Shown here: positions 15,317-21,892 of the stretch, piece by piece | Position numbering within the stretch: the stretch's first letter is position 1 | How the letters are laid out: each line of letters starts with the position of its first letter | IMG/VR virus record: IMGVR_UViG_3300026078_000086 | Coordinates: 1-24,827 of that record | Direction: 5' to 3' (one strand) | Origin: a virus | DNA length: 24,827 bases | The notes under the pieces: generated by a model | Told to the model about the DNA's origin: nothing | Database searches by the model: none | What the model saw: only the letters and a program-made list of their open reading frames with translations | Made by a program: the position numbers and the translations under genes

Positions 15317-15759
15317 TCTCCGCAACCGACAAGGCATACGCCGCAGGACTCTTCGAAGGCGAGGGATGCATCGGGATCAGCAACCAGCGCCACAGAAGCG
15401 CGCCTATTCCTGTTTGCATCCTGAGATGCAAGGTCGCAATGTGCGACTCGGAACCGCTTGAGTTCCTGCGATCGACCTGGGGAGGATCTGTGAGCCACCC
15501 CAAGCCACGTCAGAAGGAGTACCGGCCATCGCATGTGTGGGTCATCTCGACTCGGCAAGCCGCTGCATTCCTTGTTGACATCCTGCCCTACGTCCGCATG
15601 GAACGGATGCGAGACAAGATCATCTTGGGCCTTGCGTTCCAGGAGCAGAAGATACGCGGCCGGCACTCCGGGCATTCTGGGGAGTACCACCGCCGGCAGA
15701 TCTCCTACTACGAGCGGATGAAGGCCGCCAACGTGAGGGGCAGCCGTGCCTTGGACTAG
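15313..15759 (+). CDS. LAGLIDADG-type homing endonuclease, free-standing
   Basis: This 148-residue protein has one clear LAGLIDADG motif, AYAAGLFEGEGCIGI, near residue 10, and a basic body with helices (MERMRDKIILGLAFQEQ). One motif means it would act as a dimer. Here it is not in an intron or intein but sits as its own gene, overlapping the tail-tip stop by GTGA and the next gene by 14 bases. The ORF can be extended upstream to 15259, but that part lies in the tail-tip gene; GTG at 15313 is preferred. It is a likely mobile insertion into the tail operon. Confidence 0.8.
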   Translation: MISATDKAYAAGLFEGEGCIGISNQRHRSAPIPVCILRCKVAMCDSEPLEFLRSTWGGSVSHPKPRQKEYRPSHVWVISTRQAAAFLVDILPYVRMERMRDKIILGLAFQEQKIRGRHSGHSGEYHRRQISYYERMKAANVRGSRALD

Positions 15760-16243
15760 TCCTGCAACCAGATCCAGCGGCTATACGGTTACTGCCAGCA
15801 ATTGGAATGAGCTTGTAAACGATCTGCTGTTCCTGAAGCGCCTCGCGTACGTCGAGTTCACGTCGGACGTCTCCGTCACCGCGACGACAGCGGCGACCGC
15901 GAACCAGGTCGTCTCGGCCGGCGCCGTCACGTACGAGGCGGCTCCGATCGAGATCGAGTTTTGGACGGCGCGGTACACCGCTCCAGCCCAGCAGACGTGG
16001 CTCCTCCTCCGCGACGGGACGACGATCCTCGGCACCTTCGGGAACGTCCAGGCGTCGGACGCCGAACCGGGCATGACGCTGAAACGCAGCATCACGCCGA
16101 CCGCGGCCAGCCACACCTACAATGTGGCTGCCTACCTCGGCGGCGCCGGGACAGGCACCTTCAAGGCTGGAACCGGCGGTTCGGCGGGCGACGGCACTAC
16201 CTACCTGCCAGGCTACATCTCGGTCAAGTACATCCCAACCTAG
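15746..16243 (+). CDS. Putative distal tail / fibre-type structural protein
   Basis: This 165-residue protein starts PWTSPATRSSGYTVTASNWNE, a start common in proteins coded behind tail-tip genes in environmental phages. A beta-rich Thr/Ala part follows (EIEFWTARYTAPAQQTWLLL, SHTYNVAAYLGG), ending with YLPGYISVKYIP. This fits a small receptor-binding or tail-appendage protein, but no family is named with confidence. GTG 15746 overlaps the endonuclease end. Confidence 0.7.
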   Translation: MPWTSPATRSSGYTVTASNWNELVNDLLFLKRLAYVEFTSDVSVTATTAATANQVVSAGAVTYEAAPIEIEFWTARYTAPAQQTWLLLRDGTTILGTFGNVQASDAEPGMTLKRSITPTAASHTYNVAAYLGGAGTGTFKAGTGGSAGDGTTYLPGYISVKYIPT

Positions 16244-16261
16244 ACGATAGGCTGCCCGTGG

Positions 16262-16459
16262 ATGGGGGCGATGGTGAATGACCAGTGGGGGAGGGCTCTC
16301 CGCGAATGGATCCTGTTCACGGTGGGCGTCGCGATGATCTGCGTCTTCACCGGGAAGTGGTTGTGGACGGGTGATCCGCCCGACGTGACGTTGGGGGGGA
16401 TCGCGTTGATCCTGGTCGGCGTGGGGAACGAAGTCCTGAAACGGGCTGGCGGGTCGTGA
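16262..16459 (+). CDS. Small membrane protein, lysis-module candidate
   Basis: This 65-residue protein has two likely membrane segments: EWILFTVGVAMICVFTG near residues 15-32 and LGGIALILVGVGNEVL near 44-60. Such small two-helix proteins at the start of a lysis module are often holin-like or accessory. ATG at 16262 or the next ATG at 16271 (preceded by GGGGG) could be the start; the second gives 62 residues. The stop overlaps the next GTG. Confidence 0.6.
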   Translation: MGAMVNDQWGRALREWILFTVGVAMICVFTGKWLWTGDPPDVTLGGIALILVGVGNEVLKRAGGS

Positions 16460-16740
16460 GGGCCGTCCACGCCCTCCGGCTGAACCGGGCGTCTACGGCG
16501 GCGGTCGTCGTCGGCGTCGTCCTTGTTGTCGGCGGCGTCTTCAAGGTCTACCAGACGGCCGACAACGTCCATAGGAGTCTGTGCGCGCTGCGCGCAGAGC
16601 GGATCCGCGGTATCGTCAATGGCAAGAAGTTCCTCCAGGAGCACCCGCAGGGTATCCCTGGGATTAGCCGCGCGGACATCTTGCGCAGCATCGAGACGCA
16701 GAAAGAGACAGTCCGCGCGTTCAGATTCGCGGACTGCTGA
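16456..16740 (+). CDS. Single-span membrane protein, unknown
   Basis: This 94-residue protein has one hydrophobic span (AAVVVGVVLVVGGVF, about residues 15-30) and a basic, helical remainder with a KETVRAFRFADC end. The arrangement of a short cytoplasmic basic start, one span and an outer helical part resembles a spanin or membrane-anchored accessory, but no family match is claimed. Stop and next ATG overlap (TGATG). Confidence 0.6.
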   Translation: MRAVHALRLNRASTAAVVVGVVLVVGGVFKVYQTADNVHRSLCALRAERIRGIVNGKKFLQEHPQGIPGISRADILRSIETQKETVRAFRFADC

Positions 16741-17210
16741 TGAGACTGATCCACTGGCCTCGCCTCTTCAACTTCTTCTTGATCGCCGCCGGCGCTTTGA
16801 TCCTCGGCGTCCGCGCCGCTAGCGACGTCGCGCCCGGCGTGCCCGGCGTCGAGACCGTCCTCGAGCCCGGCCAGACCAAGACGTTCGTGTCGACGCACGT
16901 CGTGACGAGGAAGGTCAGGGGCAGGATCATCCACGTCGCCGACAAGGTCTACGTCACCGTCCCGGTGATCCGCGTCCACGTCGACCATCGCACCATCACC
17001 GTCGCCGCGCAGCGCCTCCCGCTCCGCTCGGCCAGTGCGACCGTCGCCGCGAACGCGAACGTCACCGTCTACATCCCCGTCCCAGAAACGACGTTCGTCC
17101 CCACGACCGTCACGTCGACGGAGACCGTCGAGCTGCCTCCGTCCACGACGACGATTACAGTTCCGACTACCATCACGCTCCCCTTGATTCCGACCACATC
17201 CGACCAGTAG
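16740..17210 (+). CDS. Anchored Thr/Val-rich protein, unknown
   Basis: This 156-residue protein has an N-terminal span (FFLIAAGALILGV) and an exported-type Thr/Val/Pro-rich remainder (VSTHVVTRKV, VYVTVPVIRVHV, TTVTSTETVELPPSTTTI). The beta-type repeated Thr-Val pattern and the absence of cysteine suggest an extracytoplasmic stalk or wall-contact protein. It directly precedes the endolysin, with AGGAGG over its stop codon, so it belongs to the same unit. Function unknown. Confidence 0.6.
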   Translation: MRLIHWPRLFNFFLIAAGALILGVRAASDVAPGVPGVETVLEPGQTKTFVSTHVVTRKVRGRIIHVADKVYVTVPVIRVHVDHRTITVAAQRLPLRSASATVAANANVTVYIPVPETTFVPTTVTSTETVELPPSTTTITVPTTITLPLIPTTSDQ

Positions 17211-17214
17211 GAGG
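17209..17214 (+). promoter_or_regulatory. Ribosome binding site of the endolysin
   Basis: AGGAGG, full anti-SD match, 5 bases before ATG 17220. It overlaps the stop of the upstream gene and decides the start over the TTG at 17217. Confidence 0.8.
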
Positions 17215-17219
17215 CATTG

Positions 17220-17942
17220 ATGGCCCACGTCTTCATCGACCGATCGAACGTCAACGGCAGCGACGACTACAAGGCCGCGCCGACGACCCACATCTACCTG
17301 AAGGTGTCGGAGGGCGCGACGTTCGTCGACCGGACGTACCTCGACCGGAAAGCGCAGGCCCGAGCCGCGGGAGCGAAAGTCGGCGGCTACCACTTCGCCG
17401 GCCACGCCGACCCCAGAGCCGAAGCCGACTTCTTCCTCTCCAAGCTCGGCACGGTCGGCGAGCTGCGGCCGTGTCTCGATCTCGAGTCGGGCCAGTCGCG
17501 GCAGTGGGCGGAACAGTTCGTGCTCCGCTGCAAGGACAAGCTCGGCTACATGCCCGTCCTGTACGGGTCGACGAGTTTCATCCAGCCGATGCGGTCGGCA
17601 TCTGCGACGCTCAGGGCGTGTCCGTGGTGGCGAGCCGAGTTCGGCCCGAACGATGGTCAGCGCCACGCCCTCACCGGCGGCGACCTCGGAGCCGTGGCGC
17701 ACCAGTACACGTCTGTCGCCCACGTGCCCGGCATCTCGGGGAACACGGATCAGAGCCACATCCTCGACGAGTCTGCGCTGCTCGTCCCGGATGGGAAGGT
17801 GTTCAAGCCGTGGGGCGTCTACAAGGACGGCGAACACGTCCGCAACTATCGCCGCTACTCGCGAGCGTTGATCTGGATGGCGCGAAACAAGCCGCGTCAT
17901 CCGGGGCATCAACGCGCGATCAGGCACAGGGAGGACTCGTGA
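17220..17942 (+). CDS. Endolysin, GH25 lysozyme family
   Basis: This 240-residue protein cuts the glycan strand of peptidoglycan. GH25 features: FIDRS near residue 7 (first acidic), KVSEG near 36, a YHFAG segment near 60, and CLDLES with D87 and E89 as likely catalytic acids; YTSVAHVPGI near 165 lies in the C-terminal beta part. After residue 195 there is a short basic tail with GVYKDGEHVRNYRRYSR that might bind the cell wall. No signal peptide, so release through a holin is expected, in keeping with the membrane proteins around it. Confidence 0.93.
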   Translation: MAHVFIDRSNVNGSDDYKAAPTTHIYLKVSEGATFVDRTYLDRKAQARAAGAKVGGYHFAGHADPRAEADFFLSKLGTVGELRPCLDLESGQSRQWAEQFVLRCKDKLGYMPVLYGSTSFIQPMRSASATLRACPWWRAEFGPNDGQRHALTGGDLGAVAHQYTSVAHVPGISGNTDQSHILDESALLVPDGKVFKPWGVYKDGEHVRNYRRYSRALIWMARNKPRHPGHQRAIRHREDS

Positions 17943-18139
17943 ACATTAAGTGGTACGAGATCATCTGGAACGCGATCTTTATGACGATTGGGTGGGGAAT
18001 CGGCGTCACGAATGGAGGTACGTCGCTTTGGTGGGCGCCGCTCATCTGCGTTGGATTCCTGTCCGGCTTCCTGCTCGTCGAGCTCGTCGAGTGGGCTGGC
18101 GGCATGTTCCTGCGCCGCGTGAGGGCTAGCCATGACTGA
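17939..18139 (+). CDS. Two-span small membrane protein, holin candidate
   Basis: This 66-residue protein has two hydrophobic segments, WNAIFMTIGWGIGVT and WAPLICVGFLSGFLLVELVEW, and a basic C-terminal end (RRVRASHD). This is the class II holin-like arrangement. GTG 17939 overlaps the endolysin stop (GTGA). The open frame extends far upstream but only as an endolysin shadow. The partner holin-like gene follows, so one may be the holin and one an antiholin. Confidence 0.7.
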   Translation: MNIKWYEIIWNAIFMTIGWGIGVTNGGTSLWWAPLICVGFLSGFLLVELVEWAGGMFLRRVRASHD

Positions 18140-18443
18140 GGCTCAGACCGACATCTACGTCCGCGGCTACAACCAGGGCCGCCAGGACGAAGCCGCCCAC
18201 ACCGCCGCGACGAACGGAGGCCCACGCTTGTTGAAGACGCCCGACATCACTCCCGCACAGGTCGTCGCCATCGTCGGCGCCGTCCTCGCCGTCGCCGCCA
18301 GCTTCGGCTTCGACATCTCGCAGGACTCGAAAGACTCGATCATGCAGCTCGTCACCGTGCTCGCCTCTGCTCTCCTCGTCGGCGACGCGGCGATCCGGCA
18401 CGGCCGCGCGACCGGCGCCGCGAAGAAGAACCTCGATGCCTAG
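18132..18443 (+). CDS. Holin-like protein, two spans
   Basis: This 103-residue protein has an N-terminal soluble part (TEAQTDIYVRGYNQGRQDEA) followed by two membrane segments, ITPAQVVAIVGAVLAVAASFG and IMQLVTVLASALLVGDAAI, and a basic tail. The ‘A..VALVGAVLAVA..FG.DIS’ arrangement is like holins of actinophages. Overlaps the previous gene by 8 bases. A likely holin for the GH25 enzyme upstream. Confidence 0.75.
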   Translation: MTEAQTDIYVRGYNQGRQDEAAHTAATNGGPRLLKTPDITPAQVVAIVGAVLAVAASFGFDISQDSKDSIMQLVTVLASALLVGDAAIRHGRATGAAKKNLDA

Positions 18444-18600
18444 CATCACTCTCGACGAGCTCCAGCAGGAGTACGCCCGAGCGACGCGGGACGGCATCAG
18501 CCGCGAGACGCTGCCATCGGCGCGAGAAGGCCAGCTAGACGGCTACCTCGCCGGACTCCTGTGGGCGATCAACCACGCCGACCACCAGGACGATGAGTAG
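18436..18600 (+). CDS. Small hypothetical protein, 54 residues
   Basis: ATG 18436 overlaps the preceding stop by ATGCCTAG; its own stop overlaps the next ATG the same way, both 8 bases. The product is acidic and helical (LDELQQEYARATRDG, QLDGYLAGLLWAI). Overlaps on both sides and compact helical composition support a real gene. Function unknown. Confidence 0.65.
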   Translation: MPSITLDELQQEYARATRDGISRETLPSAREGQLDGYLAGLLWAINHADHQDDE

Positions 18601-18757
18601 CCTTCTGAATCGTCCGGCCGGTTCTGGTCGGAGCCGGCCGGACACCCACTACTGCGCCAAGTGTCGCAGCCTCAATCCGACGACGATCATCCGCGGCTAC
18701 AACGGCGCCAGCGACCATCGGCGGTGCGAGGTTTGCGGCAGGACGTGGCCGCGGTAA
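18593..18757 (+). CDS. Small zinc-ribbon protein, 54 residues
   Basis: Two cysteine pairs (YCAKC near residue 21 and CEVC near 46) with 22 residues between form a zinc ribbon. A basic N-terminus (RPAGSGRSRPD) suggests nucleic-acid contact. It is the last gene before the regulatory gap; its stop (18755-18757) is within GGTAAGGT at 18753-18760, which begins the structured element. Function unknown. Confidence 0.65.
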   Translation: MSSLLNRPAGSGRSRPDTHYCAKCRSLNPTTIIRGYNGASDHRRCEVCGRTWPR

Positions 18758-18839
18758 GGTAGCGGGGCGTGGGGGAGCGGCGCGGCCAACAGCTGCCACC
18801 GGAGCAGGGCCGCGCGGCCCGCCTCCCCCACGCCCTACC
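18758..18839 (+). ncRNA. Three-tier GC-rich hairpin, terminator or small RNA candidate
   Basis: GGTAG (18758-18762) pairs with CTACC (18835-18839). After a 3-base bulge, GGCGTGGGGGAG (18766-18777) pairs with CTCCCCCACGCC (18823-18834). Inside, CGCGGCC (18781-18787) pairs with GGCCGCG (18808-18814), and CTGC (18793-18796) with GCAG (18804-18807) around a 7-base loop. This is 28 base pairs in an 82-base segment. No U-tract follows, so it is not a standard intrinsic terminator. It separates the late block from the regulator promoter. It could be an RNA, a terminator of another type, or a boundary. Confidence 0.6.
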
Positions 18840-18845
18840 TCCTCC

Positions 18846-18874
18846 TTGACAACCCCTCGCGAGGGGGGTACAGT
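18846..18874 (+). promoter_or_regulatory. Promoter of the regulator gene
   Basis: TTGACA (18846-18851) is a full -35 match; TACAGT (18869-18874) is a good -10; the spacer is 17 bases, the best length. Start would fall at about 18881, at the ATG, so the transcript is probably leaderless. It is the strongest promoter visible in the window. Confidence 0.88.
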
Positions 18875-18881
18875 GAGGGGT
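18852..18881. promoter_or_regulatory. Operator-like half-sites inside the regulator promoter
   Basis: The spacer holds a perfect 14-base palindrome, CCCCTCGCGAGGGG (18853-18866). A further copy of the half-site, GAGGGGT, lies at 18875-18881 between -10 and ATG and is the inverted match of ACCCCTC at 18852-18858. A repressor bound here would cover the promoter, so the Cro/CI-type protein coded immediately downstream probably controls itself. Confidence 0.7.
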
Positions 18882-19088
18882 ATGAAGTTCTCTCCGTCAG
18901 CACTCCGATGCGCCAGGAAGCGCCTCGCCCTGTCGCAACGCGAAGTCGCGACGATGGCGGGCCTCGACCAGAAAGTCGTCCAACGCGCCGAACGCGGCAA
19001 GACGACACCGAAGACTGAAACGCTGGGCCGTCTCGCCACGGTACTTGGAGTGGAGATGGACAGCCTGTTCACAGAGGGGGAAGCATGA
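18882..19088 (+). CDS. Cro/CI-type helix-turn-helix regulator
   Basis: This 68-residue single HTH_3 domain has the classic order: RCARKRLALSQREVATMAGLD, then VVQRAERGKTTPKTETLGRL and VLGVEMDSLF. The recognition helix lies in LDQKVVQRAERG, about residues 28-39. It has no oligomerisation or cleavage domain, so it is closer to Cro or a minimal repressor than to full CI. ATG 18882 is chosen because the upstream frame to 18846 lies inside its own promoter. Next gene starts by ATGA overlap. Confidence 0.9.
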   Translation: MKFSPSALRCARKRLALSQREVATMAGLDQKVVQRAERGKTTPKTETLGRLATVLGVEMDSLFTEGEA

Positions 19089-19222
19089 GCCTCACGTCCA
19101 CCATCTTCAAGATGGCGCGCCTCTCGGCCGACGCACGCTCGGTCAAGACGGGTCGCGTGCCGCAGCGCCTCGCCAACAAGGCAATCGGCCGCTCTATCCC
19201 GTGGCGGAGGATCTGGCGATGA
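19085..19222 (+). CDS. Small basic protein, 45 residues
   Basis: The product opens SLTSTIFKMARLSADARSV and is basic and helical throughout, ending PWRRIWR. Similar short basic proteins with this opening are common in early regions of actinophages, without known function. ATGA overlaps on both sides support it; it is too short for many gene finders. Confidence 0.65.
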   Translation: MSLTSTIFKMARLSADARSVKTGRVPQRLANKAIGRSIPWRRIWR

Positions 19223-19431
19223 TCTGGGACATCCCCAAGCGATACCGCCAACGCATCGCAGCCCTCGAAGCGCGGCTAGCCGAACTCGAAGGTTCGTATC
19301 TCAGCCTGACGCTCGACCAGGCCGGCGTTGACCGCCTCGCGCGGACACTCAAATCCGCCCAGAAGGCCCACGGCGACTGGTCTGCGATCTCGATTCCCGT
19401 GCAACTCGCAGCGACGAAGAGGCGACCATGA
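19219..19431 (+). CDS. Small helical protein, 70 residues
   Basis: This 70-residue product has a coiled-coil-like helix at the start (RQRIAALEARLAELEG) and a more mixed C-terminal part (LDQAGVDRLARTLKSAQKA). It overlaps both neighbours by ATGA. The longer frame from 19045 is a shadow of the regulator and the 45-residue gene. Function unknown. Confidence 0.65.
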   Translation: MIWDIPKRYRQRIAALEARLAELEGSYLSLTLDQAGVDRLARTLKSAQKAHGDWSAISIPVQLAATKRRP

Positions 19432-19592
19432 TCCTGCTCCAGTCCTTCTCGCTCGTCGTGCTCGGCGTCGTCTGCTTCGTCATGGGTCGCGTCTACGAGC
19501 AGCGCCGCTGCGACGCCGACCTCCAACTGCTCGCGGAAGAGTTCGCGTACCAGATCCGCGAACACCAGGCCGCCATCAAGGACCTCCGATGA
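19428..19592 (+). CDS. Small membrane-anchored protein, 54 residues
   Basis: One span (LQSFSLVVLGVVCFVMG, residues 4-20) is followed by a charged helical part (YEQRRCDADLQLLAEEFAYQ). ATGA overlaps join it to both neighbours. Function unknown; short single-span proteins in early regions sometimes act on the host envelope or in exclusion. Confidence 0.6.
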   Translation: MILLQSFSLVVLGVVCFVMGRVYEQRRCDADLQLLAEEFAYQIREHQAAIKDLR

Positions 19593-19768
19593 TTTGGAAG
19601 CTCGCCACCGCCATGCTCCTCGTCGCCGTCTCCCTAGCGTTCGCGTGGCCGTGGGTCACGCCTCATCTCGAGCGTCGCGACCAGCCACAGCGCCTCCTAG
19701 ACGCCTTGCGCGAGGAGTGGGAACGGGACGACGTGGACGCTCCCCGCTACGACGGGATGCCGTGGTGA
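19589..19768 (+). CDS. Small membrane-anchored protein, 59 residues
   Basis: One N-terminal span (LATAMLLVAVSLAFAWPW, residues 5-22) is followed by an acidic helical tail (RLLDALREEWERDD). It may be the partner of the previous single-span protein. Stop and next ATG overlap (TGATG). Function unknown. Confidence 0.6.
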   Translation: MIWKLATAMLLVAVSLAFAWPWVTPHLERRDQPQRLLDALREEWERDDVDAPRYDGMPW

Positions 19769-20184
19769 TGGACGTCTTCGAGCACTTCACGCGCGTAGGC
19801 GAGTGCTGGGAATGGACACGTAGCCGCACCACGGCGGGCTATGGAGACTTCTGGCTCGACGGCGCCCATCTCTACGCTCACAGGATGGCCTACGAGGATG
19901 CGAACGGCCCGATCCCAGCCGGATACGAGATCGACCATCTCTGCCGCAACCGGGCCTGCATTCGACCAGACCACCTCGAGGCCGTCACCCCCTCGGAAAA
20001 CCGCCGGCGGCAGCGCCACCACAACCGCGAGAAGACTCACTGCCCTAACGGCCATCGATATTCGGGCGCCAATCTCCGCGTCGTCTACTTCAAGGGACAG
20101 ATCAACCGCGTTTGCCGGGCCTGTCGCGCCGAACGCGACCACGTTCGGTATCTGCGTCGGAAGGCCAACCACGATGCCATTTGA
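19768..20184 (+). CDS. HNH_3-family endonuclease
   Basis: This 138-residue protein starts with a CWEWTRSRTTAGYG segment like HNH_3 homing-type nucleases. It continues with AHRMAYEDANGPIP and the catalytic YEIDHLCRNRACIRPDHLEA, then CPNGH and CRAC cysteine pairs that may bind zinc. It is free-standing. ATG 19768 overlaps the previous stop; two GTGs just upstream are possible starts. It overlaps the next gene by 11 bases. Such nucleases are mobile in phages and often spread into early operons. Confidence 0.85.
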   Translation: MDVFEHFTRVGECWEWTRSRTTAGYGDFWLDGAHLYAHRMAYEDANGPIPAGYEIDHLCRNRACIRPDHLEAVTPSENRRRQRHHNREKTHCPNGHRYSGANLRVVYFKGQINRVCRACRAERDHVRYLRRKANHDAI

Positions 20185-20788
20185 TCTCTCAGAATACGAA
20201 CCAGTGGAGGCGCGCCTCGACCGGTTCTGGCGCGACAACCCGAACGGCCGCATCTTCACTGAGCTCGTGAACGGCAGCCACGCCGGCGAGTCGGTCGTCA
20301 TGCTCGCGTCTGTCTACAAGGACAAGGCCGACCTCTACCCCGACGCGACTGGGCACGCCCAGGAGACGCCAGGTTCGAACCCCGTCAACAAGACGAGTTG
20401 GGTCGAGAACTGCGAGACCAGCGCCATCGGCCGTGCGCTCGCGAACCTGAACTACGCGCCGAAGGGCCATCGTCCCAGCCGGGAAGAGATGGCGAAGAGT
20501 GCGGCTCCCCGATCCCATACTCCCCCTCGTGCGCGGGCGGGGAGCCGCGCTACCTCTAAGAAGCTCAGGGCAGCCCAGATCCGACTCGTCACCGCCGCCA
20601 AAGACGCCGACGTCGACGACACGCTCCGACACCGCATCATCTATCGCCTCACAGAGGGCTACACCGAGTCGGTGCGCGACCTCGACGACGACGCGTGCGA
20701 CAAGATCACCGCCCAACTCGGCTACTTCAAGACGAACCGCGAAGCGTCGATGCGGCGCCTCGAGGAGTGGGAGAAGAGCCATGCATAG
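20174..20788 (+). CDS. Putative ssDNA-annealing recombinase, ERF-like
   Basis: This 204-residue protein has the segment SWVENCETSAIGRALANLNY (about residues 75-95), a signature seen in phage ERF/Rad52-like single-strand annealing or ssDNA-binding proteins. It is preceded by FWRDNPNGRIFTELV and VVMLASVYKDK, which fit the beta-part of the same fold. Residues about 110-135 are a Ser/Arg/Pro-rich linker, and the C-terminal part is helical and charged. A recombinase would help circularise or repair the genome. The family call is by motif only and could be wrong. Confidence 0.6.
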   Translation: MPFDLSEYEPVEARLDRFWRDNPNGRIFTELVNGSHAGESVVMLASVYKDKADLYPDATGHAQETPGSNPVNKTSWVENCETSAIGRALANLNYAPKGHRPSREEMAKSAAPRSHTPPRARAGSRATSKKLRAAQIRLVTAAKDADVDDTLRHRIIYRLTEGYTESVRDLDDDACDKITAQLGYFKTNREASMRRLEEWEKSHA

Positions 20789-20975
20789 GCCCTGCGCCGC
20801 TTGTGGCAAGCCCGTCCTGCTCCTCTCAGAAGCAGAGCCGCCCGCCTATTCGAAGGCGTGGCATGGCGAGTGTTACCTCGACTATCTGCACGGCATCGTC
20901 GAACCCGCCGCGCGGCTCGTGATCGGCCACTCGAGCCATGACGAGCGAGTAGCGGACGGATTGGAGCTGCCATGA
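20781..20975 (+). CDS. Small zinc-binding protein, 64 residues
   Basis: This product has CAAC near residue 5 and H..C (WHGEC) near 28, a plausible zinc site, with an Ala-rich helical end. ATG 20781 overlaps the previous stop by 8 bases (ATGCATAG) and the next ATG by ATGA. The longer frame to 20499 is a shadow. Function unknown. Confidence 0.65.
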   Translation: MHRPCAACGKPVLLLSEAEPPAYSKAWHGECYLDYLHGIVEPAARLVIGHSSHDERVADGLELP

Positions 20976-21892
20976 CGGACGCGATACCGACAAGCGCGGC
21001 CGACAAGTTTCCCAGCGCGCCGGGCGATGGCGGCAACCCGCGTCCGGGCTGGCACTCCTCGGACGCGAGTAGCAATACCGCGGCCAACCAGCCGATATGC
21101 CAACGCGAACGGTTCGCCTGCACCTGGCCGGAGTGCGACTGCCCCTATCCCGATCCGAACGCAATCCCCAATCGCGTGGACAAGTACGCCTGCCCCGGAT
21201 TCGACCCCGAAACGCAGGCGTGTATGCGCCAGACGTGCGAGTGCGAGGCTGCGGACGCTACTGCGAATCGCGTCCGCTATGCGACCGTCGTCGTGGATCC
21301 CCCTTGGCCGATGCCTGCAACCGGCGCCACGTCGCGTGGCGAGACGGACACGAAGGGCGTCTACACCGCGAAGGGTGGCCGCCAGGTCGACGGCACATGG
21401 TGGGGACGACACCGCGGCGGATCGGTCACGCTGCCCTACGCGACGATGACCGTCGCAGAGATCGCATCGCTCCCCGTGGCCGAACTCGCGGCGCCTGCTG
21501 CGCATCTCTACCTGTGGACGACGAACCGCCACCTCGAGGACGCCTACGCCGTCGCCCGCGCATGGGGGTTCCGGCCGGCGCAGCTCTTGACGTGGTGCAA
21601 ACCGCCTATGGGCATCGGGTTCGGCGGCGCGTTCACCACGACGACCGAGTTCGTCGTCTTCGCTCGGCGCGGCTCGTTGCCGCACGCAGAACGCCAGGAC
21701 TCGTCATGGTGGCAGTGGAGCCGCCCCTACGAGAACGGGCACATCGCCCACAGCGCGAAGCCGGAGGCGTTCCTAGACCTCGTAGAACAGGTGAGCCCCG
21801 AGCCGCGCGTCGAGCTCTTCGCCCGGCGGAACCGCCTGGGCTGGCACACATGGGGCGACCAGAGCCTGGAGCATGTGGAGATGCCGGCGTGA
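20972..21892 (+). CDS. MT-A70 family DNA adenine methyltransferase
   Basis: This 306-residue protein has the MT-A70 signature DPPW at residues 109-112, followed by MTVAEIASLPVAELAAP, LYLWTTNRHLEDAY, and TTEFVVFARRG, which matches the usual C-terminal order. It should transfer methyl to N6 of adenine in DNA. The first 100 residues are an unusual Cys-rich extension (8 cysteines, including CTWPECDC and CMRQTCEC) that probably binds metal and DNA. No matching restriction gene is present, so it is an orphan enzyme, likely protecting the phage from host restriction or marking DNA for replication. Confidence 0.9.
   Translation: MTDAIPTSAADKFPSAPGDGGNPRPGWHSSDASSNTAANQPICQRERFACTWPECDCPYPDPNAIPNRVDKYACPGFDPETQACMRQTCECEAADATANRVRYATVVVDPPWPMPATGATSRGETDTKGVYTAKGGRQVDGTWWGRHRGGSVTLPYATMTVAEIASLPVAELAAPAAHLYLWTTNRHLEDAYAVARAWGFRPAQLLTWCKPPMGIGFGGAFTTTTEFVVFARRGSLPHAERQDSSWWQWSRPYENGHIAHSAKPEAFLDLVEQVSPEPRVELFARRNRLGWHTWGDQSLEHVEMPA

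Noticed and set aside
16548-17927. Minus-strand frame of 459 codons across the lysis genes
   Set aside because: Composition typical of an antisense shadow; it lies opposite the GH25 gene with visible catalytic residues.
18776-18834. Classic rho-independent terminator
   Set aside because: The stem is very strong but no U-tract follows it; kept as a structured element of unknown role.
20371-20383. GGTTCGAACCCC, like a tRNA T-loop
   Set aside because: It lies within the ERF-like gene and no anticodon arm, D arm or acceptor pairing could be found around it.
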